A DNA stretch of 64,000 nt from assembly GCA_018697195.1 (NCBI GenBank), contig CM031858.1, positions 126,315,221-126,379,220 of the forward strand. Reading direction: 5' to 3'. Origin of the DNA: Certhia americana. Taxonomy: Eukaryota; Chordata; Aves; Passeriformes; Certhiidae. The position numbers and the translations under genes were made by a program. A model generated the notes under the pieces. It saw only the letters and a program-made list of their open reading frames with translations, was not told where the DNA came from and did not search any database. This document shows, piece by piece, positions 41,040-53,364 of the stretch. Position 1 is the stretch's first letter. Every line of letters starts with the position of its first letter.

Positions 41040-41735
41040 ATCATATACTAATGGGCCTATCTGATGCGGTACCAGATCTCTGCTAGCTCAGCTGTTGGAA
41101 CTCAGAATGCAGAGAATACTCCTCTGCATGTTTTGAGATCCAAACCCTCTGACAAACACCTCCATCCAAGGAAAGGGCTTCCTAGGCTCTGGGATGTAGT
41201 AGAACATTTTAGAGTATAAATTAGATAGTAGTATAATATGTAATTTATCACAGGGTGAGAATTTTAGATTTTTGGGTTTGTTAGCATGGTAAATAGATGA
41301 AGACAAGATGGAGGATCCTTGTCATTTCTAGGCTTCCCTCCTTCTTCATCTACTCCATATTCTGCAGTGATGGGGACAGAGCAATTAGTTAGAATTTGCC
41401 ACAGTGTAGTATCATGTGAATAGAGATTTAGTTAGTTATTGGAAGAAAAATAGAAATAATGTATGGTCTTGATGATAATTGGCTGAAATATCTTTAATAG
41501 AACCTTGATTCTGTGTGTTCAGCCCTTTTTTGTGCCTTTTCTCCTGCATGCCAGGCTGGCGTAAAGCCTGGTGTGCTGAAACTGCTGATAAGCAAGAAAA
41601 TAAACAACCTGAAGAACTAGAAAAACCAAGAGTCCAGTTTGTCTTAACAAGGACCTTTGAAAAGGCCTCCCCTATTGGGGGAGATATATGTGGGATGAAG
41701 AACTCCCACACTTATGGCTCCACATGGCACAATTT
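41040..41735 (+). mobile_element. Probable avian ERV LTR, + orientation (left half of composite block)
   Basis: The sequence has the texture of bird ERV LTRs: TAGAGTATAAATTAGATAG, a GAAGACAAGATGGAGGATCC segment, a pyrimidine-rich CTTCCCTCCTTCTTCATC, and then AATAAA at 41599-41604 followed by CAACCTGAAGAAC. This fits U3, R and U5 in order. A GTGGGA/TCCCAC inverted pair (41690-41695 and 41704-41709) lies near the presumed U5 end. An open frame of 117 codons across 41515-41868 overlaps R/U5-like sequence and is judged accidental. Boundaries are approximate, and no primer-binding site or target duplication could be fixed. Confidence 0.6.
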
Positions 41736-42380
41736 GGTCATCAGTCACGCAAAATGGAGGCAAGGATTGAGAAAAAAACCTTTTCTATTGGTTCCACAAA
41801 AGACTTATTACCCAGGAAGCTGCAGTGACAAAAAGGTTGAAAAAACAGGGGTACAGCAACTTATATAGGAGGGAAGCTAAGTGGTGGGTACAGATCTTCA
41901 GCCAATCAGGGATATTCTGGGGAGGAGTAAAAGGGGTAGTCTACCAAGTATGAACCAATGAGGGAAGCAGAGGGATGACAATTGGGCACATGGGCCAATG
42001 GGGCGTGGAGGTTTAGGGAATTTCCAAAGGAGAGGTAGAAACAGAGGGTTGGTCTAGGAAGGACTGACAGGGAATTTACTGGAACAAGGGGCAGGTAAGT
42101 AGGGTGGATTGACAACAGGGATAGGGGGAACAAAGAATATTCTACATCAAGGGTAGGAGGATACAATTTAGACTAAGCCATTAACACAGGGTATACCAGA
42201 ACAAACCATTAACAAAATAACACATCACGACACCTATCAAGCAGCTGATATCAGTAAACTCACTGGAGCCAGAACACACTAAAAAAATAAGGGCAGCCAG
42301 TTGCAGGTACCAGAGCAGGAACACTGCCTGATAACATAAATGGGGACTCCTATATCTGTCCTGGTTGGATGAAAACACCA
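41736..42380 (-). mobile_element. Probable second LTR-like element, - orientation (right half of composite block)
   Basis: Read on the - strand, three ATTGG (inverted CCAAT) boxes lie at 41995-41999, 41955-41959 and 41902-41906. They are followed by a TATATAA box at about 41861-41867, some 35 bp after the last of them, which is the layout of an LTR U3 promoter. An AATAAG (possible decayed polyadenylation signal) follows at about 41804-41809. On the + strand TGTCCTGGTTGG near 42359 resembles a known bird LTR terminus and may mark an outer boundary. No coding retroviral sequence is visible. It may be nested with the left-hand LTR; ends are uncertain. Confidence 0.5.
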
Positions 42381-42943
42381 GTAGAAGAGGCTCCTGCCAG
42401 TGTGCAGGTGGTGCATCTCCTCACATGACAGCAGCCCCATCAAAAAATAGGAGAGCACTTTTAACCACTGGATTTAGAACTGGGCATGATTCTGAATCTA
42501 CCAAAACAGTGACACACAGATCCAGCACAAGGCCCACTCTAGCAAACAGGAAAGAAGTTGTAATAATGATGAACTGATCATGTCATATGAGCATAGGATG
42601 CTGGAAACCAACCAAAAACACACCAACAAAAAGTCCCAAACTGTTTCTTGTTCACTCTAGCCATTCCATGCAAATATCTACACAAATCATCTGAATCTGT
42701 GAAAGTCTAAGGGCCTGTATATGCTGCTTTATAAATATTTGATTTCTAGACTGAAGTTCCATTAGGTGAATGGGAATTTTTTCAGAGTTAAGTGCCTTCT
42801 AAAATGAATTAAGCCCTTCTGTTCATGTTAAATTGTGTCATTAAATAAACCTGACACCGAGAATGGCTGTTTCAAATTAATTCCATAATTGTTCTTAACA
42901 CAATAAATAACTATGTTTAAAACTTTTCTTCTTTACTTGACAG

Positions 42944-42976
42944 ACTTGAATCAAAGGAGCCCTTCCTGTCCGTTGG
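42944..42976 (+). CDS. RALYL: RALYL 33-bp microexon, frame-neutral cassette candidate
   Basis: This exon is only 33 bp. It is preceded by TTTACTTGACAG and followed by GTAAGTAAG. It completes the Arg codon of the previous exon (AG|A), encodes LESKEPFLSV, and leaves two bases (GG) that become Gly with the first C of the next exon. The product reads ...LY-R-LESKEPFLSV-G-GYVFDYD, which matches RALYL as I remember it. Both flanking introns are phase 2 and the length is 11 codons, so skipping preserves the frame and gives LY-S-GYVFDYD, the same Y-S-G-Y arrangement as RALY. It sits where hnRNPC isoforms C1 and C2 differ by a 13-residue insert, so alternative inclusion is plausible. That is inference; the coding identity is seen directly. 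Confidence 0.95.
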
Positions 42977-45900
42977 GTAAGTAAGAATACATATATTTTC
43001 ATGGATATTTATATATTCAACAGCCATACAATATAATTTATGAGATTATGTTGAGCATAAACATTCTGTTTCAACATTATGGTTATTTACTATACTTTAG
43101 CTAATAAAATGTAGGTTTTAGTCAATAAAGTCAACAGTCATGGACATTTTCCTTCTCAAAAAGAAATTAAGTATGTTTTGCCTCTATTGACTAAATACAA
43201 TTTACACTAAAATATATGTAGGAGTTAAATGTTGCATTAAAAGGTAGCTGGTTTATTAATTTATTTTCACTGACTTTATTCAGAAACCATTTTAAATATC
43301 ATCTATATCACTTATCTAAATCAGGAAAAGTAATTGATAATGTCCTTTTTAAAAATTTTAATACTTCAATAACAGAAATAAAATCAAATTTATGAAATAG
43401 AAAAAAAATCATGTTTTAGCCTAATTATAAATGACTGCACTGATTTGCATATTTCAGCCATAGCCTTCATAGTGTCACAGCCACCTATACAGTTATATGT
43501 TCTCTATATTAAAATGATAATTCATCATGCTAAAGGAATAATTTTTAAATGTGCCATATTCTAAAAAAGTACGATTCTTTTCTAAAATGTAGACTAATAT
43601 ATGTATTAGCGGTAATTATCTGTATTTTACTTCTGAGTCTGAATTTCATTTTTCATGCAGTTTTCCTTTCAGCTTCTTTCTTTAAAACTTTCCAAAGTGT
43701 CCTAATATTCTCCCTCCTTGTCTTCCTTCAGAATTGTAGCTTTTTAATTTCTTTACTCTCATTTTCCTTTGTTCACACCATAATTTGTGCTATCAAGAAT
43801 ATTAACTGCAAACAAAAGATCCCATACAAAATATCCATTTAAGGGTTAGTTCTACCATGCAATTATCAGTAACTTCCAAATTGTTGTACAAACTGCAGAG
43901 CTAGAAGTCAGCTTCAAATTCTTAAGTGTAAAGTAAAGTTAACACGCAAGAAAGCATGTAAATTATCATCAAAAGAACTCAACAAATTTACATAAACAGG
44001 ACTAAGATATGTCTTGGTTTCTGTTGCATAAAGTAACTCTGGTTTGTTTGAGTACATTTTGGATTAATTTCTTGCTGTTTCTACTTCTTAACAACTCAAA
44101 ATGAAAAATATTTGGAGGGTACTGGAAGGAACACTTCTCCTGTTGGAAATGTCCAAATTTAACTAATTCAGTCCTCTCTGTTAATAACTTTCATTACTCA
44201 AATTTGTAACTTATTCTACTGAGTTGGCTTTTTGGGGCCTCAACTCTCATATCTGAAAATACCAACTTTAAGATTAAAAAAAGAAGTTGCGTGCCATTGT
44301 GGCTGAGGAATACAGTTCTAATTACAAAAATCCAGGAAAGAAATAAAATATACAGTGTTAGCAGTTATATTATGTGCCACAAAATAATAAATCTTATTTC
44401 TTACCATGATTTTAAGAGCCATGATAGCAATTTTAGCTTACTTGCCTAGGAGGAAGTGTTGTGCTCTTTGGGTTTGTTTCCATATGAACAGATTGGTGGC
44501 CACTATGTAAATGCACATTATGTCCACATAGTTATTGTCTGTGACCTTGTCTCAAAAACTGATTCCTCTTGGGAACTCAAATCTGCTCAAATAGATTTAG
44601 CTTTTTTCCAGAACCTTTCAGAAGTTTGCCTGTAATGTACTCAAATTATTTCATAATAATGAAGATAGATAAAACCTCCCAAAATCATTCCCTGTGTGCT
44701 GCTTTTGCCTTTTACTTCCGTATTTCCTCCACCCCCAAGGAGGGCATCAGAGGGTTAAATCACCATGTTCTTAGGAGGGGCCTAAGCCAACATCCACCTC
44801 CTTGGTACTACATAAAAGAGATGCTCCTCTAGTCCCACAAAAAACGGGGAGTTCTTTTTTATAGAGAATGAGTTCTTGTGCCAGGATCTGTATCTAAAGT
44901 TTTAGCCCAGACAGCTGCAACCACCAGGCTTCTAAAATACAGTAATGTTTGCAGAAGAAATGCTGACTTAACTACAATTAAACAAACACATGGGTGCCCT
45001 TAATGGCTCTTGCAGCCAGTGCTGGTCAAAACACCAATCTAAATTACTTTTGCTGCCTACAGATCGCTTGATCCTGCATACCAGCCTCTCCTTAATCTAT
45101 CTTCCGTAACGGAGGTTTGTTTCCACATTTTCATTGTGCTGCCTTCAAGACCTAATTAAGCTTTTTTATTTTGCTGTGCCTAAGCATACTTCTTGGTGCT
45201 TTTCCATTGCTAATGGTTTTGGCAGGGGAAGGGAACATGAAGTGTGGCAACCTAAGACCTCAAGAATGCCATAGGCTTTTGAGGTCTGTGTGTTTGTGCA
45301 GGGCTATAGTCCTCCCATCAGAGATCCCACAAAGGAAGATTAGTTGATAAAATGTTGCATTTTTTCCCCACGCTCAGAAAGCAGAGGAACAGACCCCAGT
45401 TCTTGCTGTAGCACTTTTTGTGTCAAGTGCAGGGAGAGAACACCTCCTGTACTCCCTTGGTAAAGACAATTCCATTTATCATTCTTTCTATGAAAAGTGC
45501 ATAGCAAAGAATTAAAAAAACACACTCCTTTACTGCACGTGCAAGTCAGGGGCATAATTTGGTGCCGAAGCCATAGTAACATCTTTAATGAAAGTCTCTA
45601 ATGGTAGCATTCATGAGCAAAAATTCATCAAGTATACAGTCTATTCAGATAAGAGTATCTGAACACAATATTATGATTTTGGCCTAAAGCTGAATTTGAT
45701 ATTTGTGTTGTCTTCCTTTGCCTCTTAGAGGTGAAGATAAAATCCTTAGGGGAGGCTGCAATATTTGTAAGTGCAGAATGCTGAGTGAAGGCCTGTAAGG
45801 ACACTGGATACTTCTCTCTAGAAATGTTATTTCCACACTTTTTGGGGTTTGGGTTCATTGTCAACATAACCAAGACCAAGAAGTGCCTGGGCTTTTTTTC

Positions 45901-46800
45901 CTTTTTATGTTATATAGCATTCATGTTCATGTAGATTTAATACAAAAAAGAAGTCATGCAAATGCTCAGAATGCCAGGAAGACTTTAATATCAGAGGCAA
46001 GAGTTTTGGTAAAAATCCACCACTGAAAATGCATCAATTAACTTCTTGGAGAAAAGTTTGAAAGGTTCAGACTTATAAGACAAGGCAAGTCAAGAGTCTT
46101 GATAAAAAAGATATGGATACTGCAAAATGGACACTGCATAAAGAACAGCTAAGTGCAAGCTCATATTAAATTCATCCTGCTTTTTGCAAAGGATGCATAA
46201 TATTTTAAAAGCAATATGTATCTATTCAGCACCTTTTAATTATCCACATCCACCTTTCAATTATCCACAGTTCTCCATAGATGGAAATTTCATAATAGTA
46301 ATGATGCATAGTTATTACCTTAACAAAACAGTTATTCTCTATAGATAATTAGATTGGCTATCCAATTATTAACCACCAGCTATTTCTTGGCAGCTGATTT
46401 ATCATAGCTATCTGCATGCAAGAGTTTAGCACTTGATAAATTTCAGCTAGTACTGCATGGAGATTTGTAACTGGTCATTGGTCTGAGCCTTAAAACAAAA
46501 ATCTCATTTTGTAAGACACAACCAATACAGCACGTTTTAAGACCTGTAATACTATTATATGGTGAATAGAGGCCATAATCATTTTGTAACTGTGTTGCAC
46601 AGTAAATTCTTTGAATTAATTACTTTTGACTTCTAATTATAATTATATGTAACTTCCATAATAACATGTAATCAATATAACTTCAACACATGCAGAGGCA
46701 GAAAATTCCGTCATAGTGACTAATAACTTTGTCAAACATGTAAACATACTTTTCTTCTCTATTAGACATCATTTAATAATATGTCCCATGTTGTTGAATT

Positions 46801-46836
46801 GAGAAGAGACAGAGAGAGAGAGACAAAGAGAGAAAC
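46801..46836. repeat. GA-rich purine tract
   Basis: A run of GAGA/GACA units on the + strand, a degenerate (GA)n microsatellite with no other feature. Confidence 0.8.
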
Positions 46837-47606
46837 AACTGATTTTTTTCTGAGTCTTGTGAAAAGAGATTCATTTACTGCCAGCTGCAGAGAATGGGAT
46901 TATTTCTGGATAAGCAGGCAATAGCTCTCCATTGAGATGGTCTTTTAAAATGCATGTGTTATATACATCTGATTATCAGCTGAGATTCAATCTATTCTTC
47001 AATTTTTTCAATTTTTTTCTTTTTTTGTTTTTTCTTAATTGTTTTTTGCTATAAGCAGTATAATTTTAGGTGGAAATCCCAGAGAGAAATATAAGTGAAA
47101 GTTAATGCATCTTTGTATTTATTTAATGATGAATAGTTGTCTGTTGTGGAAGAAATAAGAGAGATACAAGTAAAATTAGCATTACTTAATGCATTTCCTT
47201 ACATTCTTAGTGACAACACTATGACTTTCCCCATCAAGGTCCTCTTTCTAGAAAGTATTTGACATTAGAAAATACTGAAAAAACATGCTTTTTCCAAGTA
47301 ACATCTTAATCACAGTACCTTTCAAACATAGGTACTTACTTCTACAAGAGACAGACTAATTTTGGTGGGCTCAGAATCTTGGAAGAACCTGGAAATGCTT
47401 CTAAAATACAGAAAGTAAATTTCATTGATTTTCTTCCAGAAAAATTGTACTTAAGGTACATTGAATAACTTGAATTTGTTGCTCATGTTTCTTCCTCTTG
47501 CTTAGTAGTATTTTCTTTCCTGCAAGGCCATTTTGCATATCTGTAGGAAATTCTGCTCTCATACATTGGTTTGAGGGACCCCATTCTGCAGAAGTGATCT
47601 TTGAAG

Positions 47607-47650
47607 AAAAGCCTAGTCCTTGCAGAGCATGAAAGCCTAATCCTTGCAGG
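47607..47650. repeat. Imperfect 24-bp tandem duplication
   Basis: AAAGCCTAGTCCTTGCAGAG recurs 24 bases downstream as AAAGCCTAATCCTTGCAGGG, with two substitutions across the shared 20 bases. Confidence 0.8.
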
Positions 47651-49412
47651 GTCTGTTAGGGTAATACTTGGTCTACTTCCAAAATATACAAGTTTTTTCA
47701 ATTCACCGTAAGTTTTTGTGGGGGCTTGGTTTGTTGATTTTTTTAATGGACAATAGGTTATAGCCATGGAGCATCATCCACTATAACAAACTCCATCACA
47801 CACTGATAATCACATCCTGATTATCAGGTAGCGCCAGTGGAAGGAGCAAACACTGTTCCTACTGTTCCTGCCTACCTTCTGAAGAGAGACAGCTAAAAAA
47901 TTATTTTCCTTCAGCAGAAGAAAATACAAAAAGAGGAGATACTAGCCTCATTTTTCTCTGTAATGATGACACCAATATAACTACCAACCAGTACGGAATC
48001 TTGTAACTCTCATTCATATCCAGGCCAGGTATTCAGGAGCTGTTTTTATGAAAACCACAGGAGGACTGAACACACTTGACAATTATTTAAACTCATTCTT
48101 TAGAGGCAGACAGTAATTTCTTGTGCTTAAAACCACTTGGGCTTTCTGACTTAGGCAGGCAGTAGCACATCTCCTGCTTTTGCAGAGAATACACTTTTAA
48201 GACAACCAACTCTTTGATTATGTCTGAGGTTTAGCCTGCAGGCAAGAAGAACATGGCACGGTTCTGCAAAGGCTCTTTACTGGGTGAGACTTTCAGGGTA
48301 GTCACAGAGAGAGAGAAAGTATTTGGGATTTGACAGCACATACCTGTGAAAGACACTGAGAATCTGCACCATTTAATTTTATATAAAAGTACTGACATAC
48401 TTCTCTTCCAATTTTTAAAACCCACAAGGCTTAAGCTTTTCTATAACTGCCTACTTACTGGTATGTTAAGGCTCTGAAACAGGCATAAATACAACTATTT
48501 TATAAACTTTATAATTTCTTTTTTTGTATGTGAAGCTCTCTCATAAGAAGTGGTTACAAAGCTACAGTAATAATACTCTTGGTCCATTGCTGTGGCTGAA
48601 TTTTTCAGTGTTTTTGTGACATTACTCAATGTTTAAAGATCCTAGATTATGTGCTTCCTCTACTGACCTGAAATCTAAATCTAATTTGTTTATGGTTTCA
48701 CTATTTGTCTGAATTTTCATTCTACATCACTTCCTCTTTTGCACACAGAGCAATATATATTACATAAACCAAAAAGACCAATAAATATAGCCAAAAAAGC
48801 CATTATTTTCCTAATTCATAATTCCTAAATTGTCTTTCATTTGCAACAAACTTAAGAGATATTCATCTTAATATTTTTTTTCCTGCTCTCTGACCTTAAT
48901 AATATTAGTAGCAATATTCTTCATAATTAGGAAATTGCTTGTAAGAGCATGAGATCACTCTTTTTCTCTTCTGGTTATTCTATTTCCCTTTCTCTTTTTT
49001 TTTCTGTCAACTATTTCTGTCTTTCAAGACTTCCCTTTCTCTAGCAATTCTAGAAAAACAGTATATATCCATATAATTTATGTGCTGCTTTAAGGATGAT
49101 CAATTCTTCAGCACTGAATAGTTATACTCTCACCTATGTACCCAAATAGCCAGGAGTTTGCTAGAGGAGGGAAGGTTATGCACAAGAGAATGTTTCTGAA
49201 GGAAGTTCAGGAGGCTGAAATATTCAGGGAGTGTAGGAATGAAAGTATGGTCTCTGGGACCATAACAGAGAGGAAAGTCAAGACAAAAGGACAACACAAA
49301 GAAAGGAAAAGGGAGATATCGTCTTGCAATGGAAGATGAAGGCAGGAGGAAGGACAGTATTTGCTGGGCATGTACCCTCACTCTGGAGCAAAACAATTTA
49401 CATCTTATTTGC

Positions 49413-49443
49413 TTTTTTTTTTTTTTTTTCCTTTTTTTTTTTT
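49413..49443. repeat. Poly-T tract, T17-CC-T12
   Basis: A T-rich run interrupted by CC, just after a purine-rich + strand stretch (about 49150-49370). Confidence 0.9.
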
Positions 49444-49988
49444 CACAAACAGCAGTGACTGACACATGACTTACAGAAACAGTGTTTGAAAATGTCTGTT
49501 ATCAGTATTCCTGTTTCCTGTTTCTGAGGTATCAACATAGTGTCTTGCCACAGCAGCCTATATGGGCTTCCGTGAGGATTCAGTATGAATAAGTTTACTG
49601 TGGCAATCATGTCCAGAAATATCATGAGACCTTGCTCCCCACTCAACACTCATCTGAAAATTGAGTGTTTTTCATCCTTCTTATGGCTGTAACGTATGAA
49701 ACACTTTATTAATTCTCACAAGTTTCAAGATCATTACGAAGAAGTTTTATTTCAATTTCTTCCCCTTGATAGATATATTGAAAGACATAATTATGAGTTT
49801 TTATATTATGAGTTTCAAATTCCCTATAATGCTGTACAAATCAGTCAGCCTGTGTCTACCCCTTGCTCTTCTGCATGTGTTTCTCTAACTATTTTTGTAC
49901 AAAAATAACAATTGAAACTTCTTTATATTAAGTTCTTAGCTTGCTAGGCTTTAAACAAATATTCAAGGGGATATGATGGCTGATCCCT

Positions 49989-50010
49989 CTGATTCCATGC
50001 TTGGAATCAG
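49989..50010. repeat. Perfect 8-bp hairpin with 6-base loop
   Basis: CTGATTCC, loop ATGCTT, GGAATCAG: an exact inverted repeat in intronic sequence. This length is not rare by chance in 64 kb. Confidence 0.9.
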
Positions 50011-51287
50011 TTTGATCTTCTTTGCCAGAAACTGAAATTTGATCCATCTAACCTAACATCTTACTTGCACTTGAGCTACAAGAGAAAGATTTGCTTAAAA
50101 GAGTAAATGCCAGGAAGACAGCCAGTGCTGCTATGTGAACTTTTACTTGACAGTCCACTCCCTCCCTTCTGTTGTAATATAACTGGCAACTCCTTGATAA
50201 AGAGATTTCTTCTTTGGAGCTAAACCAACTGTGATCAGAGCAATCAGTCAGTGGATTTGCTTCAATAGTTATTCTCCACACCAGTCTGTGTATTCATTGG
50301 CTTTCTAAACAGTTAAGTCAGGAGCAGGAGAAGAGGCATATCAGACAGAAACATTGCTTATGCAGAGAAATTGGGAACTTTCTGATGTCTCTCTCATGCT
50401 TGTTAGAGATTTTTAAAAAGATAAAGAGCTTCAGGCTAGGAGTTATTGTCTTTAGCGTTGCTCTGTTAATAACCTTTCATGTGATACCAAGGAACAACTA
50501 CTCACATCTTTCTTTACTGGATCATTCAGCTGTGCATTCACATACTGTGGTATAACCCTAATTTGAAATAAAATCACAGTATGTCCTGATATTAGGCAAG
50601 TTTTCAACTAATAAAATTAATTGGATCACAGATTGTTTTCTACAAATTTATCTTGGTCTGAGATTTGACCTTGTTTACAAACTACTTTCCAACTACCTTG
50701 GTATAATGATTTACACACCATAATTTGAAAAGAAGCACGACTCTATCAGTGGTATTTATGATCATATTGAATAGTCTCTGTTTCGCCCAAACTGGTGTTG
50801 ATTTCAAAGGTCTTGATTTTGGCTGTTTTGGTTTCAATCCCTCAATTATGAACTGCAGTTCAAAAGCACTAAGTAGCTATTCATTGAGTTCAGGGAATTT
50901 TTTGTCTCATGTTCAGGCCAGATTCTTATAATTCCCACCATTCTTCAAGCCAAAGTTCAACTTTTTCTGCATCTGCCGTACAGTATCTACGTGTATGCAC
51001 AAGTTTAACAGGTTATAATTTCAATGCTGATGTAGCTCAAAATAAAAAATGGGAATTAGGTCATATTCTGCCTTATCCATAGTAGGATATTTATTCCTAA
51101 GAGTTTAATTATTGTCCAAATTCTTTCATTTCTAAAGTCTTCAGCTTTGGTTATGAAATTATTTAAGATCAGTTTTGCTCAATAAAATGAAATCCTTCAC
51201 AACATATTAGAGCATAATTAAAATTTGGAGAATAAGCCTTAAATGCGAAGTAGAAATAACAGAGTGAATCTGTCATGCATGACTCGC

Positions 51288-51311
51288 AACTCTCAGTTGA
51301 CACTGAGAGTT
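51288..51311. repeat. Perfect 10-bp hairpin with TGAC loop
   Basis: AACTCTCAGT, loop TGAC, ACTGAGAGTT: all ten positions pair. It lies about 120 bp before the A30 tract. Nothing nearby suggests a terminator or RNA gene. Confidence 0.95.
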
Positions 51312-51425
51312 ATGGTAGTGACTGTTGCTAATGCCAAAGGATTTGTTTAATTTGAAAGGTATAAACCAATTTCCAGCAAATATAGAGGGTTGTTTTTTCT
51401 CTTCAGTTGCCTCTAATCCTGTATC

Positions 51426-51428
<3 letters not shown>

Positions 51429-51458
<30 letters not shown>
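51429..51458. repeat. A30 homopolymer tract
   Basis: Thirty consecutive A on the + strand, the longest homopolymer in the window. No retrocopy or SINE is recognisable immediately upstream that would make it a retroposed poly(A) tail. It is likely length-variable and error-prone in sequencing. Confidence 0.95.
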
Positions 51459-51463
<5 letters not shown>

Positions 51464-51611
51464 CTTGAATCTTGTAGCCTTTATTCTAAAGAATAAGGAT
51501 GGAAGGTTAAATCAGATGTCATCCTGTAGTCAGCTACTTTTATCAAAAATTTTGATAACCACACAGATAGACACCAGAAAGTAGTTGTAAGTCCCAACAA
51601 TTATAAATTTT

Positions 51612-52210
51612 TCATAGGATGACAGAAAGGTTTGGGTTAGTAAGGGGTCTTAAAGATCATCTATTTGCAACTACTGCCACCCACTAGACCAGATTAATTA
51701 AAGTCTGATCCAATCTGGCCTTGAACACTTGCAGAGATTAAGCATCCACAGCTTCTCTGGGCAACCAATTCCAGTGTCTCATCATCCTCACAACAAATTA
51801 ATGCCTATAATTTCATTTGAATCTACCCTCTTTCAGTTTAAAGTCATTCCCTCTTGCCCTATCCTGTAGTGACATACCTTTGTCAAAAGTCCCTCTGCAG
51901 CCTGCTTTAGGTGCTGGAAGGCTGCTACAAGGTGTCCCCAGAGTCATTTCTTCTTCAGGTTCAACAGCCCCGATTCTCTCATCCTGTCTTCATGGGAGAG
52001 GTGTTCCTGCCACCTTCATGGCCCTCCTCTGGATTTGCTCCAACAGGTCCATATCCTTCTTATGTTGGGAACAGAGCTGCATGCCATGCTCCACATGGGG
52101 TCTCATGAGAGCAGAAGAGAGGGGGACAATCACCTCCCTCACATGATGTGATGTCCATGTGATGAAGCCCAGAACATGACTGGCTTTGTGGGCTCTGAGT
52201 GCACACTGCT
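51612..52210 (-). mobile_element. CR1 LINE fragment (about 600 bp), antisense to RALYL
   Basis: It begins TCATAGGATGACAGAAAGG, a diverged inverted CR1 tail, then follows the CR1 3' UTR order: CCTTGAACACTTGCAGAG, CATCCACAGCTTCTCTGGGC, CCCTCTTGCCCTATCCTG, CATGGCCCTCCTCTGGATTT, GGAACAGAGCTGCATGCC and GGGGACAATCACCTCCCTC. Similarity fades near 52210. Diverged throughout and non-coding. Confidence 0.9.
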
Positions 52211-53364
52211 ACTCATAGAGCATTTCTTTTCAACCAATACTCTCAATGCCTTCAGCCAGAAGCAGTTATTTTCTGGAAAGTTTCTACTGGATAGGGCCGT
52301 GTTTACTTTCTTGCCAGCTAAACCAAGGGACAGAAATTTAAAGAGAGTTTTCCAGGCAAACTATGAACAAAAAAGTAGATAAAATGAAAAACTACCAACT
52401 TTCAAACTGCTTTTTTCACATGAACTGTTTGTTCTGAACTATTTGAAAGTAGCTAATGTCTTCTCAGAAATTAGGATCAATATACAACGGAGGAAAACTG
52501 AAGCATTTCTCAAGTAATCTAATTCATGCTGCAGATCTATCCTTTCTTGGTGTACAAGTGGATATGGGATGGAAACGTAAGCTACAACTTCTGAGACAGT
52601 GAAGTTACTGAAACAAAACTGGAGCTCGTTGTTGTGGCTTATATAGCAGTATTGTGCCAAAGTGTTCCCATTTCTTTAGCAGAGATGGAGGAACCTGAGA
52701 GGTACTGAATAAGGCTTTGTTTCCTTGCAAAATGAATCTTTTCACTTATATACACACACAGATATTAATCACAATTATACATGAAATCTGGAATCAAGTA
52801 TGATTTGTTTTCAATCCGACCTTGTCTAGGTGTCAGTAGTTAGGTGTATTTCATGTTCTGGATGACCCTTTATAGGGTATAGAACAGTCTTGCTGTGTAA
52901 AGCATTCACAGAAAAGTAAAATTCCAGACATGTAATTGTATAAGGATGAGTAATGGTAATGTGGTTTTGCTGGAAAATCATACAAGGGGAGTTCAGGAAG
53001 AAGGTAACAGAGTGGGAAGGAGGGGTCAGAGAGGGAGACCTTAACAGTGTTCATTCCTTCACAGAATCTTCCAGTTTGGGAAGAGATGTTGGAAGCAATT
53101 CTCAGGTCTAAATTGTTTTGGTAGCTTAATTCAGTAGACTATATAAAATGAAATTTCAGACTAAGGTGAGTCTGTATTGTTTAATTCTAATTAACATGCA
53201 TTTCCCACAGTGGTAAACCACTTGAAATGAAACTTTCTTTAAATGTTTACTAGACATGGAAGTGCAAGCAGAGCCTTCTTTAAGTCAGGGACTGTGACCA
53301 GGGAAAATGTTACAGAAAATGCCAATAATGGAAGCATAAAGTTCCAGGAGCCCTATTTTATGCA

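Larger units (their letters stand above)
23866..42943 (+). other. RALYL: RALYL intron, 19,078 bp, phase 2
   Basis: This intron starts with GTAAGTG and ends with CTTCTTTACTTGACAG, a good pyrimidine tract with a possible branch-point A in TTTACTTGAC. It contains a CR1 fragment (about 25091-25507), a + strand LTR (25584-26081), a - strand LTR (27083-27637), a composite LTR block (about 41040-42380), AT-rich low-complexity stretches (for example 35838-35886 and a TA run near 35939) and the adjacent acceptor/donor motif at 38181-38200. A moderately GC-richer block at about 29000-30110 has several short open frames but no match I recognise. The rest (about 30110-41040) is AT-rich intron without identifiable genes. 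Confidence 0.9.

Noticed and set aside
41515..41868. 117-codon open frame on the + strand
   Set aside because: It crosses the R/U5-like part of an LTR including its AATAAA signal; not a protein gene.
42093..42102. GGGGCAG|GTAAGTAGG, a second adjacent acceptor/donor look-alike
   Set aside because: Purine-rich upstream context with no pyrimidine tract, and it lies inside the LTR-like block.
49130..49465. 111-codon - strand frame
   Set aside because: Explained by the purine-rich/poly-T composition of this stretch; the lysine run is the poly-T tract read in reverse.
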